Assembly: GCA_026129685.1 (NCBI GenBank)
Contig: JAHCHO010000006.1
Coordinates: 124,001-188,000, forward strand
Length of the DNA: 64,000 bases
Source: Fimbriimonadaceae bacterium
Lineage (GTDB): Bacteria > Armatimonadota > Fimbriimonadia > Fimbriimonadales > Fimbriimonadaceae
Reading direction: 5' to 3'
Shown here one piece after another: positions 43,306 to 51,467 of the stretch. Position 1 is the stretch's first letter. Each line of letters starts with the position of its first letter. The position numbers and the translations under genes are program-made. The notes under the pieces were generated by a model. That model was not told the origin of the DNA and ran no database searches. It saw nothing but the letters and a program-made list of their open reading frames with translations.

Positions 43306-43686
43306 ATGGACGGCATCTGGACGCTCATCGCCCCGCTGACCTCGGGTCTTGCCCAAGTGGCCGACTTCGAGGAGGTCATCATCCTGCCCGCCATCTTCGG
43401 GGTCTTCGGCACGATCGTCTGGTTGGCGGCACTCGGTAACCGCACCGCCGGCGCCCAGAAGATTCGGTACATCGCCTACGGTCTGCTCGCCCTCGCCTTC
43501 CTCTTCGGATTCCGGCACACGCTCAACATGCTTGACGGCGTCTACCGCGTGATGATCAACCAGCGTCGCGTGGCCTATGCCCACTGGGCGGCCGGACTCG
43601 GGCCGTTGATCGCCCTTGCCGCCTTCTTCGCCATCGACTTCTTCCGCAACAAGGGCGCGCGCACGGGCGCCAACTTGCCCGAATAG
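43306..43686 (+). CDS. Small membrane protein with three predicted helices
   Basis: A 126-residue integral membrane protein of unknown family. Predicted membrane helices are VIILPAIFGVFGTIVWLAAL (about 23-42), IRYIAYGLLALAFLFGF (about 51-67) and WAAGLGPLIALAAFFAIDFF (about 93-112), with a short basic end (RNKGARTGANLPE). No catalytic motif is visible. ATG 43306 is chosen because it follows the promoter at 43243-43271; no classic ribosome site is present. It lies upstream of the metallohydrolase gene with a gap of about 50 bases. Confidence 0.68.
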   Translation: MDGIWTLIAPLTSGLAQVADFEEVIILPAIFGVFGTIVWLAALGNRTAGAQKIRYIAYGLLALAFLFGFRHTLNMLDGVYRVMINQRRVAYAHWAAGLGPLIALAAFFAIDFFRNKGARTGANLPE

Positions 43687-43739
43687 GTCCCTTTGTCGAA
43701 GGACCCGGTCGCCGGTTGGCGAAGTGGGAGGATGGCCGC

Positions 43740-45158
43740 GTGCGGCCACGAGACTTCACCGTGCCCCAACCTTCGCTCACTTTCCTCGGCGCCGCCCAGA
43801 CCGTCACCGGCTCCCGCCACCTATTGCGCCACCAAGGGCGAACGATCCTCGTCGACTGCGGGATGTTCCAGGGAGGGCGCGAACTGCGCGAGCGGAACCG
43901 AGGCGAGTGGGGTTTCGACCCCCGCGAACTCGACGCGGTGATCGTGACCCACGCCCACATGGACCACATCGGCCTCATTCCTCGCCTGGTGCGCGAGGGG
44001 TACGCCGGCCCGGTCTTTGCGACGCGGGCGACGGTGGCCCTGGCCCGGGTGAGCCTTCCCGACTCCGGACGCATCCAGGAAGAGGAGGCGAGGAGCGCGA
44101 ACAAGCACGGCTGGAGCCGCCACTCCCCCGCCGAACCCCTCTACACGGAACGCGACACCTACGAGGCGCTGAAGCACTTCCGGCCGTTGCGGTACTTCGA
44201 GTTCCACGACCTGCCCGGAGGCGGCACGTGGCGGTTCCTTCCCGCCGGGCACATCCTCGGCGCGGCCTTCGCCGAGATCTACTTCAAGAACGGCGAGCGC
44301 GTCCTCATGTCCGGCGATCTCGGCCGACGGGATCGGCCCATCATCAAGGACCCGACCCCGGTGGACTTCGCCGAGTACCTGGTGCTCGAAAGCACCTACG
44401 GCGACCGCGACCACTCGGACGAGGACCCCGAGGTCGTCCTGGAGCGGACGATCAAGGAGGTCTGGCACGGCGGCGGGGCGCTCATCGTGCCGAGTTTCGC
44501 CATCGGCCGAACCCAGGAACTGCTCTACTACGTCCGCAAGCTCCAAGACGAAGAGCGCATCCCGCGCATTCCCATCTTCGTCGACAGCCCAATGGCGTCG
44601 CGAACGACCCTCCTCACCATGGAGCACGACGAAGAGCACGACCACGACATGAAACTCGCCCTGGACCAGGGCGTGAGCCCGATCGAACCCGCCCATCTCA
44701 CCATGGTGCGGGACCGCAACCAGTCGAAGGCCCTCAACAGCCACCCCGGTCCGCTCATGATTATCGCGGGGAGCGGCATGGCGAACGGCGGCCGCGTCGT
44801 CCACCACCTCCTCGCCCGCCTCGACGACCCCCGGACGATCGTGCTCTTCACCGGGTTCCAAGCTCAAGGAACGGCCGGCCGCGCCCTCCTCGAGGGCGCG
44901 GAGACATGGCGCGCGATGGGACGCTCCGTGCCCGTGCGCGCCTCCGTCCGCACCCTCACCTCCCTCTCCGCCCACGCCGACCGAAAGGAGATCTTGGCCT
45001 GGCTCCATGGCTTCAAAGCGCCCCCCAAGCGCACCTTCCTGGTTCATGGCGAACCGGAAGCCCAGGCCTCTCTCCGCGAGCGGATCGTGGCCGAACTCGG
45101 CTGGGACGTCACGATCCCCGCGCCCGGCGAGACGCACGTCCTTGGAAGCGTCGTATAA
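43740..45158 (+). CDS. Beta-CASP metallo-beta-lactamase-fold RNase-like protein
   Basis: A 472-residue metallohydrolase of the RNA-processing (CPSF/Ysh1-like) group. Zinc motifs: THAHMDHIG (HxHxDH), a later histidine in FLPAGHILGAAFAE and an aspartate in LMSGDLGRRDRPI. The beta-CASP insertion shows VLESTYGDRDH and PSFAIGRTQELLYYV, and the end has SLSAHADRKEILAW and TFLVHGEPEAQ. Such proteins are RNA endo- or exonucleases. GTG 43740 has GGAGG eight bases upstream; GTG 43761 is an alternative. The substrate is unknown. Confidence 0.9.
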   Translation: MRPRDFTVPQPSLTFLGAAQTVTGSRHLLRHQGRTILVDCGMFQGGRELRERNRGEWGFDPRELDAVIVTHAHMDHIGLIPRLVREGYAGPVFATRATVALARVSLPDSGRIQEEEARSANKHGWSRHSPAEPLYTERDTYEALKHFRPLRYFEFHDLPGGGTWRFLPAGHILGAAFAEIYFKNGERVLMSGDLGRRDRPIIKDPTPVDFAEYLVLESTYGDRDHSDEDPEVVLERTIKEVWHGGGALIVPSFAIGRTQELLYYVRKLQDEERIPRIPIFVDSPMASRTTLLTMEHDEEHDHDMKLALDQGVSPIEPAHLTMVRDRNQSKALNSHPGPLMIIAGSGMANGGRVVHHLLARLDDPRTIVLFTGFQAQGTAGRALLEGAETWRAMGRSVPVRASVRTLTSLSAHADRKEILAWLHGFKAPPKRTFLVHGEPEAQASLRERIVAELGWDVTIPAPGETHVLGSVV

Positions 45159-45159
45159 T
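45154..45159 (+). promoter_or_regulatory. Consensus -10 box (TATAAT) upstream of phhA
   Basis: A perfect TATAAT overlaps the stop codon of the metallohydrolase gene and lies 30 bases before GTG 45190. The short leader would still contain the GAGG ribosome site. A -35 match is lacking. Confidence 0.4.
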
Positions 45160-45189
45160 CCACCCATCAACTTCCCGAGGTGATGCGAC

Positions 45190-46122
45190 GTGGCAACGCT
45201 GCGTGAGGAAATCGACCGCTTCAAACCGGGGCTGACGACGACGGAAGCCCCTTTCATCGAGGAGGCCAAGGCGCGCGGCCAACTCTACATCCACCAACCC
45301 TACGACCTGTATTCGGAGCTCAACCACGAGGCGTGGAAGAAGCTGTTCGCCCGCATTCGGCCCCGCTGGGAACGCTACGCCAATCCCGCCTTCCAACGAG
45401 GGATCGAGAGCCTTTGCTTCGACCCGGACCGCATCCCCCGGCTCGACGACGTCAACCGGTTTCTGAATCCCCTTACCGGATTCCGGGCGAAAGCGGTCAG
45501 CGGCTACGTGGCCGCCTACCTGTTCTTCGACTGCCTCCGGAACCGGGAGTTTCCCACCACGATCACCATCCGCCGGGCCGACAAACTCGACTACCTCCCC
45601 GAACCGGACCTGTTCCACGATATTGCCGGCCACGTGCCCATGCACACCGATAAGGCGTTCGCCGACACCCTCGTGCAGTTCGGCGAGTGCGCGCGAACGG
45701 CGGCGGCCATCGCCCGCGAAGAGAAAGACCCCGCCGATCGCGTGCGCCGCCTCTCCTCCGTCATTCAGGCTCTCGCCCGCTTCTTCTGGTTCACGATCGA
45801 GTTCGGCCTCATGAAGGACGGCAAGGGAGGCCTTTCCGTCTACGGAAGCGGTCTGCTCAGTTCCTTCGGCGAGATCGCCCACTCCATCGAATCCCCCGAC
45901 GTCCAGCGCTACCCGATCCAACTGGAGTGGGTCGTCAACCAATCGTTCGAGATCGACCGGTACCAGCCGCTTCTGTTCGTCGTCGACTCCTTCGACCACC
46001 TTTTCGCCCTCGTCTCCGAACTCGAAACCTGGATGAAAGAGGGCCGGCTGAACAACGTCGCGCCGGGGGAGCCGGGTGTGAACGAGGCCGATCTCGCGAG
46101 TTTCCTCGAAGCCGAGTCCTGA
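45190..46122 (+). CDS. phhA: Phenylalanine 4-hydroxylase (pterin-dependent aromatic amino acid hydroxylase)
   Basis: A 310-residue iron enzyme that hydroxylates phenylalanine to tyrosine using tetrahydropterin and oxygen. The iron ligands are H143 and H148 in LFHDIAGHVPMHTD and E204 in WFTIEFGLMKDGK. Other family marks are SGYVAAYLFFDCLRNREFP and VYGSGLLSSFGEIAHS. The gap between the second histidine and the glutamate is about 15 residues longer than in the enzymes I remember. There is no N-terminal ACT regulatory domain. GTG 45190 is preceded by GAGG. No pterin-carbinolamine dehydratase gene is adjacent. Confidence 0.9.
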   Translation: MATLREEIDRFKPGLTTTEAPFIEEAKARGQLYIHQPYDLYSELNHEAWKKLFARIRPRWERYANPAFQRGIESLCFDPDRIPRLDDVNRFLNPLTGFRAKAVSGYVAAYLFFDCLRNREFPTTITIRRADKLDYLPEPDLFHDIAGHVPMHTDKAFADTLVQFGECARTAAAIAREEKDPADRVRRLSSVIQALARFFWFTIEFGLMKDGKGGLSVYGSGLLSSFGEIAHSIESPDVQRYPIQLEWVVNQSFEIDRYQPLLFVVDSFDHLFALVSELETWMKEGRLNNVAPGEPGVNEADLASFLEAES

Positions 46123-46194
46123 CCCGGTCCCGCGCAAGACGCTTTTGCGCGACCGGGAAGGAACCAGAGCGCTTCGGGGCGTATCCGATGATCA

Positions 46195-47031
46195 GTGGGC
46201 GCTCCCCGGTTTCCCCTCTCCGCGTTCGCCGACGAGATCGATCGGTCGGTGGACGTCCAGTTGGCGTGCCTCCGGGCCAACGGCGTCGAAATGCTCGACG
46301 TGCGCGGCGCGGAGGGTTACAACGTGATGGACTTCTCGCCGGCCCTGCTGGCGAAGGTGAAGCGTCGTGCCGCCGAAGAGGGGATCGGCATCCACGGCGT
46401 GGGGTCGCCCGTGAACAAGATTCGGCTCGAGCCGAAAGCGGCGAGGATGGAGGTGGCCAAGTTCGCCAAAGCCTGCGACATCGCGAATCGCTTCGGGACC
46501 CGAAAGGTTCGTGTCTTCACCCCCGAAGCGGAGGGCGGCCTCAACGAAGGCGCCTGGCCCGAGGTTCGGGCGCAGCTGCGGGACATGATCGCCATCGCGG
46601 ACGAGAAGGGCATCGTGATCCTCCACGAAAACGACGCCAAGTTCTACGGCGCCTACCCTTCCCAGGCTCGTCGCATCTTCGAGGAACTGGGGTCGCCGGC
46701 GTTCCGAGCCGTGTTCGATTTCGCGAACACCGTCTTGCTCGGATATCGCGCGTTCGACGACTGGTTCCCGTGGATTCTGCCCCACCTCGACAGCCTGCAC
46801 ATCAAGGACGCGATCTTCGAGGGGCAACGCATCGTCCCGTCCGGCGAGGGCGAAGGCCAAATGGTCGAGACGTTTCGGTTTCTCATCGAGAGCGGATGGG
46901 TGGGCACCCTGAGTCTGGAACCCCACCTTTCCGCCGCCGGTCCCTTCAGCGGCTTTACGGGACCCGAATTGTTCGGTTCGGCGGTCCGCGCCTTGCGGAA
47001 CGCCGTCGAGAAAGCAGGAGGCACATGTTGA
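46195..47031 (+). CDS. Sugar phosphate isomerase/epimerase, first copy
   Basis: A 278-residue TIM-barrel protein of the xylose-isomerase-like (AP endonuclease 2) superfamily. It begins PLSAFADEIDRSVDVQLACL, has GIGIHGVGSPVNKIR, the metal-site glutamate region IVILHENDAKFYG, then FRAVFDFANTVLLG, LDSLHIKDAIF and the last-strand glutamate in GTLSLEPHL. Members isomerise or epimerise keto sugars and cyclitols with a divalent metal. It is the first gene of an overlapping operon with a Gfo/Idh/MocA dehydrogenase, pointing to oxidation and isomerisation of a sugar or inositol-like compound. The GTG 46195 start has no clear ribosome site. Confidence 0.85.
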   Translation: MGAPRFPLSAFADEIDRSVDVQLACLRANGVEMLDVRGAEGYNVMDFSPALLAKVKRRAAEEGIGIHGVGSPVNKIRLEPKAARMEVAKFAKACDIANRFGTRKVRVFTPEAEGGLNEGAWPEVRAQLRDMIAIADEKGIVILHENDAKFYGAYPSQARRIFEELGSPAFRAVFDFANTVLLGYRAFDDWFPWILPHLDSLHIKDAIFEGQRIVPSGEGEGQMVETFRFLIESGWVGTLSLEPHLSAAGPFSGFTGPELFGSAVRALRNAVEKAGGTC

Positions 47032-48098
47032 TTCGATTCGGAGTCGTCGGTTGTGGCGCGATTCACGGCACCCACTGCGACGCGATCGGTAAGATCGCGG
47101 GCGCGACCTTGGCGGGCGTCTATGATGTGGTTCCCGAACGATCGGGCGCGGCGGGCGAGAAGTTCGGGGTCAAAGCACACCGCTCGTTCGGCTCCCTATT
47201 GAACGCCGTGGACGCGGTCTGCGTTTGTGTGCCCAGCGGACTGCACGCCCAACTTGCGCTCAAGGCCGTCCGGGCCGGCAAGCACGTCGTCGTCGAGAAG
47301 CCGGTGGACGTCAAGGTGGCGCCCGCGACCAAGCTTGTTCGCGCCGCGCGCGACGCCGGGGTGAAACTCACCGTCATCAGCCAGCACCGCTTTGCGGCCG
47401 ACATCCGCCGCGTGCGCGACGCCGTCCAGTCCGGCGAACTGGGAAGGCCCCTCATCGGCGACAGCTTCACCAAGTGGTACCGCACCCAGGCTTACTACGA
47501 CAGCGGCGCCTGGCGCGGCACCTGGAAGCTTGACGGCGGATCGCTCATGAACCAGTCCGTCCACTACATCGACATGATCCAGTGGATCATGGGCGGGGTC
47601 GCGGCGGTCCGGGCGATCATGCGGACCGCCGCGCACGACATCGAGGCGGAGGACGTCGCCTACGCCCTCGTCGAATACCGCAACGGCGCGATCGGCGTGA
47701 TTCACGGCGCGACGGTGGCCTATCCCGGGTTCGCGGAGCGACTCGAAGTAAGCGGCACGTACGGGTCGATGATCGTCGAGGGCGATCGCCTCAAGTTCTG
47801 CGAACTGGACCCGAACGCCCCCTCCGATCCCTCGCCCTACGGCAAAGGGGTTCAGAAGCAACCCACCCCCAAAGTGACCTCGCAGGACGACGGCCCCCCC
47901 GTCCTGGGCGGCGCCAACGACCCGACCGCGATCTGGGGCGAGCAGCACCGGCTGCAGATCGAGGACTTCGTCCGAGCGATCCACGACGATCGAGACCCCT
48001 TCATCACCGGCGAGGACGCCCTGGAACCCCTGAAGGTCCTGGAAGCGATCTACCGGAGCGGGCGCAACGGCGGAAAGAAGGTGACGATCGCCTCGTGA
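47025..48098 (+). CDS. Gfo/Idh/MocA family dehydrogenase
   Basis: A 357-residue NAD(P)-dependent sugar or inositol dehydrogenase. The Rossmann start is IRFGVVGCGAIHGTHCDAIG, followed by AVCVCVPSGLHAQLALKAVR and the conserved AGKHVVVEKPVDV (EKP). The C-terminal catalytic domain has GTWKLDGGSLMNQSVHYIDM, with Asp-Gly-Gly and the histidine expected for proton transfer. ATG 47025 has AGGAGG upstream and overlaps the isomerase gene by seven bases; its TGA overlaps the next GTG by four. The substrate is unknown. Confidence 0.92.
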   Translation: MLIRFGVVGCGAIHGTHCDAIGKIAGATLAGVYDVVPERSGAAGEKFGVKAHRSFGSLLNAVDAVCVCVPSGLHAQLALKAVRAGKHVVVEKPVDVKVAPATKLVRAARDAGVKLTVISQHRFAADIRRVRDAVQSGELGRPLIGDSFTKWYRTQAYYDSGAWRGTWKLDGGSLMNQSVHYIDMIQWIMGGVAAVRAIMRTAAHDIEAEDVAYALVEYRNGAIGVIHGATVAYPGFAERLEVSGTYGSMIVEGDRLKFCELDPNAPSDPSPYGKGVQKQPTPKVTSQDDGPPVLGGANDPTAIWGEQHRLQIEDFVRAIHDDRDPFITGEDALEPLKVLEAIYRSGRNGGKKVTIAS

Positions 48099-48871
48099 GG
48101 TTCGGCCTCTGCTGTTCGCTCGAGGACGCCGCCGAAGCGGTAAGGCTCGGCGCCGAGTTCGTCGAGCTCCCCATTTCCGCTTTCGCCGAGCCGGACCTGT
48201 TCGACCCCAAACCGTACCACGACCTCCCCGTCCTCGCCGGCAACCTGTTCTTCCCCGGCTCGATCGTGCTGGTCGGCCCGGAGGCGACCGAGTACCGCGA
48301 CTACGCCAAGCGCGCGATGGACCGCGCGTCGCGGATCGGCATGAGTATCGCGGTGATCGGTAGCGGAGGGTCCCGGCGCGCCCCGTTTGGCACGACCGTT
48401 TCGCGCGCGGGACGGCGCTTCGTCGAAATCGCCCAGGACGTCTCCGAGATCGCGGCCGCGGCCGGCGTCGTCGTGGCGCCCGAGTCGCTCAACCGATCCG
48501 AGACCAACGTGGGCAACGACCTCGCTTGGATGAGCCGCGCCCTCAACGTTCGTGGGGTCGCCTACACCGCCGACAGCTACCACGTCCTCTACGAGTGGGA
48601 CGCCAACATGCGCGAACGGGACCCCGAGCGGCTTGTGCCCACGACCTATTATCTCGGCGACCAGATTCCCTACCCGCCGGCGCACGTTCACCTCTCGAAC
48701 CTGTTTCGGGAGGCCGCCGACCCGAACGACCCGATGATGCTCGCGTTCGCCGCGCGCGTGAGGGAGACCGGCTTCGACGGCGGCGTGAGTCTCGAGTGCC
48801 GGTGGCCCGGCCCCCTCCGACGTTGGCTCCCCAAGGCGCTCGACCAGGCGCGCGCCTTGATGGAGGGCTGA
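48095..48871 (+). CDS. Sugar phosphate isomerase/epimerase, second copy
   Basis: A 258-residue TIM-barrel protein of the same superfamily as the gene at 46195 but clearly divergent. It begins RFGLCCSLEDAAEAVRLGAE and has ELPISAFAEPDLF, metal-binding glutamate in GVVVAPESLNRSETN, GVAYTADSYHVLYEW, AHVHLSNLFREA, and the last-strand GGVSLECRWPGP. It starts with GTG 48095 overlapping the dehydrogenase stop (GTGA). Two isomerase-like genes flanking one dehydrogenase suggest successive steps on one substrate. Confidence 0.83.
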   Translation: MRFGLCCSLEDAAEAVRLGAEFVELPISAFAEPDLFDPKPYHDLPVLAGNLFFPGSIVLVGPEATEYRDYAKRAMDRASRIGMSIAVIGSGGSRRAPFGTTVSRAGRRFVEIAQDVSEIAAAAGVVVAPESLNRSETNVGNDLAWMSRALNVRGVAYTADSYHVLYEWDANMRERDPERLVPTTYYLGDQIPYPPAHVHLSNLFREAADPNDPMMLAFAARVRETGFDGGVSLECRWPGPLRRWLPKALDQARALMEG

Positions 48872-48872
48872 G

Positions 48873-49601
48873 ATGGTCGGAATCGTGCCGGCCGCGGGGC
48901 TGGGTAAACGAATGGTCGAGGTCACGGGCGGCGCACCCAAAGAGTTGCTGCCCGTCGGCGACCGACCGGTGCTCGCTTGGGTCCTCGACGAAGCGTTTCG
49001 GGCGGGTTGCCACCGCGTCGTCGTGGTCTCTTCACCTAAAAAGCCGGACCTGGACCGGTACCTCACCTCGCTCAACGACCGGCGCGTTTCGGTGGCCCAC
49101 CAAACCTCGTGCCGTGGATTGGCGCACGCCGTTGCCTGCGCCGGCGTCCAAGGCGAGCCGTCGGTCGTCCTGATGGCGGACGTCTTCATGGTGCCGGGCA
49201 CGTCCCTCGGCCACCTCGTCAGGGCGCTCTTGAAGGGCGCCTGGGCGGGCGCCCTCGTTCGCCCCGTGCCCGAGGCGGACGTGCGACGGTACGGGATCGT
49301 CGAACGCACTCCCGCCGGATCGGTCTCTCGCCTCCTGGAAAAGCCGAATCCCGAGGAGACCGAAAGCCGCTGGGCGGTTTCCGGCCGGTACGGGATCGGG
49401 GCCGAGGCGATGGACGCCGTCCACCGAGCCTGCCTCGACCTCGCCGACGATGGGCCCGAGTTGTACCTCGCACCCATTCTCTCGGCCGGAATCGCGGCCG
49501 GAAGGCCCTTCGCCGCGGTGGAATTGGGCCAAGACCTGCTCTTCGACTGCGGGTCGCCCGAGGGTTACCGGTCGGCGGTCTCCGCCCTCGACGGCGCTTA
49601 G
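48873..49601 (+). CDS. Sugar-1-phosphate nucleotidyltransferase-like protein
   Basis: A 242-residue GT-A-fold nucleotidyltransferase. The nucleotide-binding loop is VGIVPAAGLGKRMVEVTGG, followed by PKELLPVGDRPVLAWVLDEA and the metal-binding VVLMADVFMVPG. RYGIVERTPAGSVSRLLEKP and LLFDCGSPEGYRSAVSAL match UTP-glucose-1-phosphate uridylyltransferase/RmlA-type enzymes. It would activate a sugar phosphate with NTP. It starts one base after the second isomerase gene with GGAGGG upstream, so it belongs to the same operon. Its stop overlaps that of convergent selB by three to four bases. Confidence 0.86.
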   Translation: MVGIVPAAGLGKRMVEVTGGAPKELLPVGDRPVLAWVLDEAFRAGCHRVVVVSSPKKPDLDRYLTSLNDRRVSVAHQTSCRGLAHAVACAGVQGEPSVVLMADVFMVPGTSLGHLVRALLKGAWAGALVRPVPEADVRRYGIVERTPAGSVSRLLEKPNPEETESRWAVSGRYGIGAEAMDAVHRACLDLADDGPELYLAPILSAGIAAGRPFAAVELGQDLLFDCGSPEGYRSAVSALDGA

Positions 49602-51439
49602 GCGATCACCCGGTTGTCCCCCAGCCGTTGGGTGAACCCGATCGAGTCGAAGTACTCCAGCAAGGGGATCGCGTATTTCCGGCTCGAGCCCACCGCGTCG
49701 CGAAAGTCCGCCGCGGTGAACGGCCTCCCCGCCGCCATCTCCCGCAACCGAACCTTGAGCGCCTCGAGACCCGCCGGAGTGTAATAGACGCCCTCTTCGA
49801 TCCGCAACACCTCGTTGGCCTCGATTCCGATCCGTAGGATCTCCTCCACCGCTTGCGGGGGGACCCCCGCCCGCTTCGCGAGTTCGGGCGGCGGCGGGAC
49901 GTTCACTCCCGCCTCGTCGAGCAATTCGGTCACGCGCGTGAGCAACTCGCGTTGGCGAGCGTTCAGCCTCAGTCGGAACTCGGGGTGACGAAGGCCTGTC
50001 CCTTGCGCGTACACGCGCCCCTCGGCGACCAGTCGCGCCACGATCCGGTCAAGAGGCTTGCCCGCCCACATCAGGCCGGCGGCGAGCACCGCTCGCTCGC
50101 GGGGAACGTAGGCTTTGGTCGGGTTCAGGTCGTGGAGCGGTCGAAGCGCATTGAGGAGCCGCGCCGCGCACCGGTCGTACGCCTCCGGCGTCAGCCATAA
50201 CCCGGCGAAGCCGACCAAGCGGCCCTCCCCCAGAAGAGACTCGAACACCGGGCCGAGCGTCTGCGGGGTCTTGCCCAGCAACCGGCAGACCTCGGCCGTC
50301 TCGACGCCGATCTTCATTCCCTCGACGATGGTGAGAACCCCGTAGGCATCGCCTTGCTCGTCCTTCGGTTGAACCAGGACCTCCGTCCGCCGCCGCTTGG
50401 TCGCCACGGGCACGACCACCCGGCCGCCGCCCAGCAGGTCCGGAGGGCTGTACCGACGCACCACCAGCGGTTGGTCGAGGGCGCAAGCGACGCTCGACTC
50501 CAGGCGAAGCTGGACCAGATCGGGCTCGGCGTCCGCCAGAAACACCTTGCCGATCGCCTCCGCCGCTCCGAGCGAAACCCGCACCCGCTGGCCGTGTTTC
50601 GGCTCCCGTCGCCAACGCACGCGGGCGTCGAACATCGTCGTTTCAAAGAGGGCCCCCGGTTCGCCGACCGCCATTCCCCGATAAACGTTCTCCAACTTCA
50701 CCCCGCCCAGGTTCACCGCCACGCGCCGGCCGTACTCGGCTTCGGAAACCGGCTCGTCGTGGCACTGCAGACCACGGACCCGTGTCTCGGTATGACCGGG
50801 CTCGAGGATGGCCGCCTCGCCCACCCGCATCGTGCCCCGCGCCAACGTTCCGGTGACCACCGTTCCGTGTCCTTTCACCGCGAAAGCGCGATCGATCGGC
50901 AAATACCAAGGCCCGGAACGCACCGCTTCCGGGCCCGACAGAGCCTCGGCGAGAACGTCCCGGAGACGTTCGATCCCTTCGCCCGTCGTCGCCGACACCT
51001 CGACGACCGGAACCGTGCCAAAGCGGCTCGACCCGACCAGTTCTTCGACGTCTTGCCGCACCAGACCGCGCAGTTCGCCGTCGGCAAGGTCGCTGCGCGT
51101 CAACGCGACCACGAGCCTCTCCACGGGCAACACCTCCAAAATCTCAAGGTGCTCGAGCGTCTGGGGCATTGCCCCTTCGTCGGCGGCGACGCACAGGAGT
51201 CCCACGTCGATTCCGAGCGCGCCGACGAGCATGTTCGTCACGAACCGCTCGTGCCCGGGCACGTCCACGATCGAAACGCGGCCGTACCCCGGCAGATCGA
51301 GGTAGGCGAACCCGATATCGATCGTCAACCCCCGTTGCTTCTCTTCGGGCAAGCGGTCGGCGTCGATTCCCGTGAGCGCCTTGAGTAGGGTCGTCTTGCC
51401 GTGATCGACGTGTCCGGCGGTACCGATCAGGCGTGCCAT
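49598..51439 (-). CDS. selB: Selenocysteine-specific translation elongation factor SelB
   Basis: A 613-residue EF-Tu-like GTPase that brings selenocysteyl-tRNA(Sec) to UGA codons marked by a SECIS hairpin. G1 is [19 protein letters not shown], switch I has [20 protein letters not shown]3 is [13 protein letters not shown], and the G4 position reads ALTRSDLAD. Domains II and III follow ([19 protein letters not shown]). The C-terminal half is the SelB-specific array of winged helices that binds SECIS ([40 protein letters not shown]). This C-terminal part excludes EF-Tu or IF2. No selA, selD or tRNA-Sec gene was found in the window. Confidence 0.93.
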   Translation of the reverse strand: MARLIGTAGHVDHGKTTLLKALTGIDADRLPEEKQRGLTIDIGFAYLDLPGYGRVSIVDVPGHERFVTNMLVGALGIDVGLLCVAADEGAMPQTLEHLEILEVLPVERLVVALTRSDLADGELRGLVRQDVEELVGSSRFGTVPVVEVSATTGEGIERLRDVLAEALSGPEAVRSGPWYLPIDRAFAVKGHGTVVTGTLARGTMRVGEAAILEPGHTETRVRGLQCHDEPVSEAEYGRRVAVNLGGVKLENVYRGMAVGEPGALFETTMFDARVRWRREPKHGQRVRVSLGAAEAIGKVFLADAEPDLVQLRLESSVACALDQPLVVRRYSPPDLLGGGRVVVPVATKRRRTEVLVQPKDEQGDAYGVLTIVEGMKIGVETAEVCRLLGKTPQTLGPVFESLLGEGRLVGFAGLWLTPEAYDRCAARLLNALRPLHDLNPTKAYVPRERAVLAAGLMWAGKPLDRIVARLVAEGRVYAQGTGLRHPEFRLRLNARQRELLTRVTELLDEAGVNVPPPPELAKRAGVPPQAVEEILRIGIEANEVLRIEEGVYYTPAGLEALKVRLREMAAGRPFTAADFRDAVGSSRKYAIPLLEYFDSIGFTQRLGDNRVIA

Positions 51440-51467
51440 GGGGTCGCTCGGAAGGGACCGATCAGGC

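Noticed and set aside
49598-51467. A tRNA-Sec or selA gene beside selB
   Set aside because: The gaps around selB are only tens of bases and hold no cloverleaf-like sequence; the neighbours are a nucleotidyltransferase and a membrane barrel.
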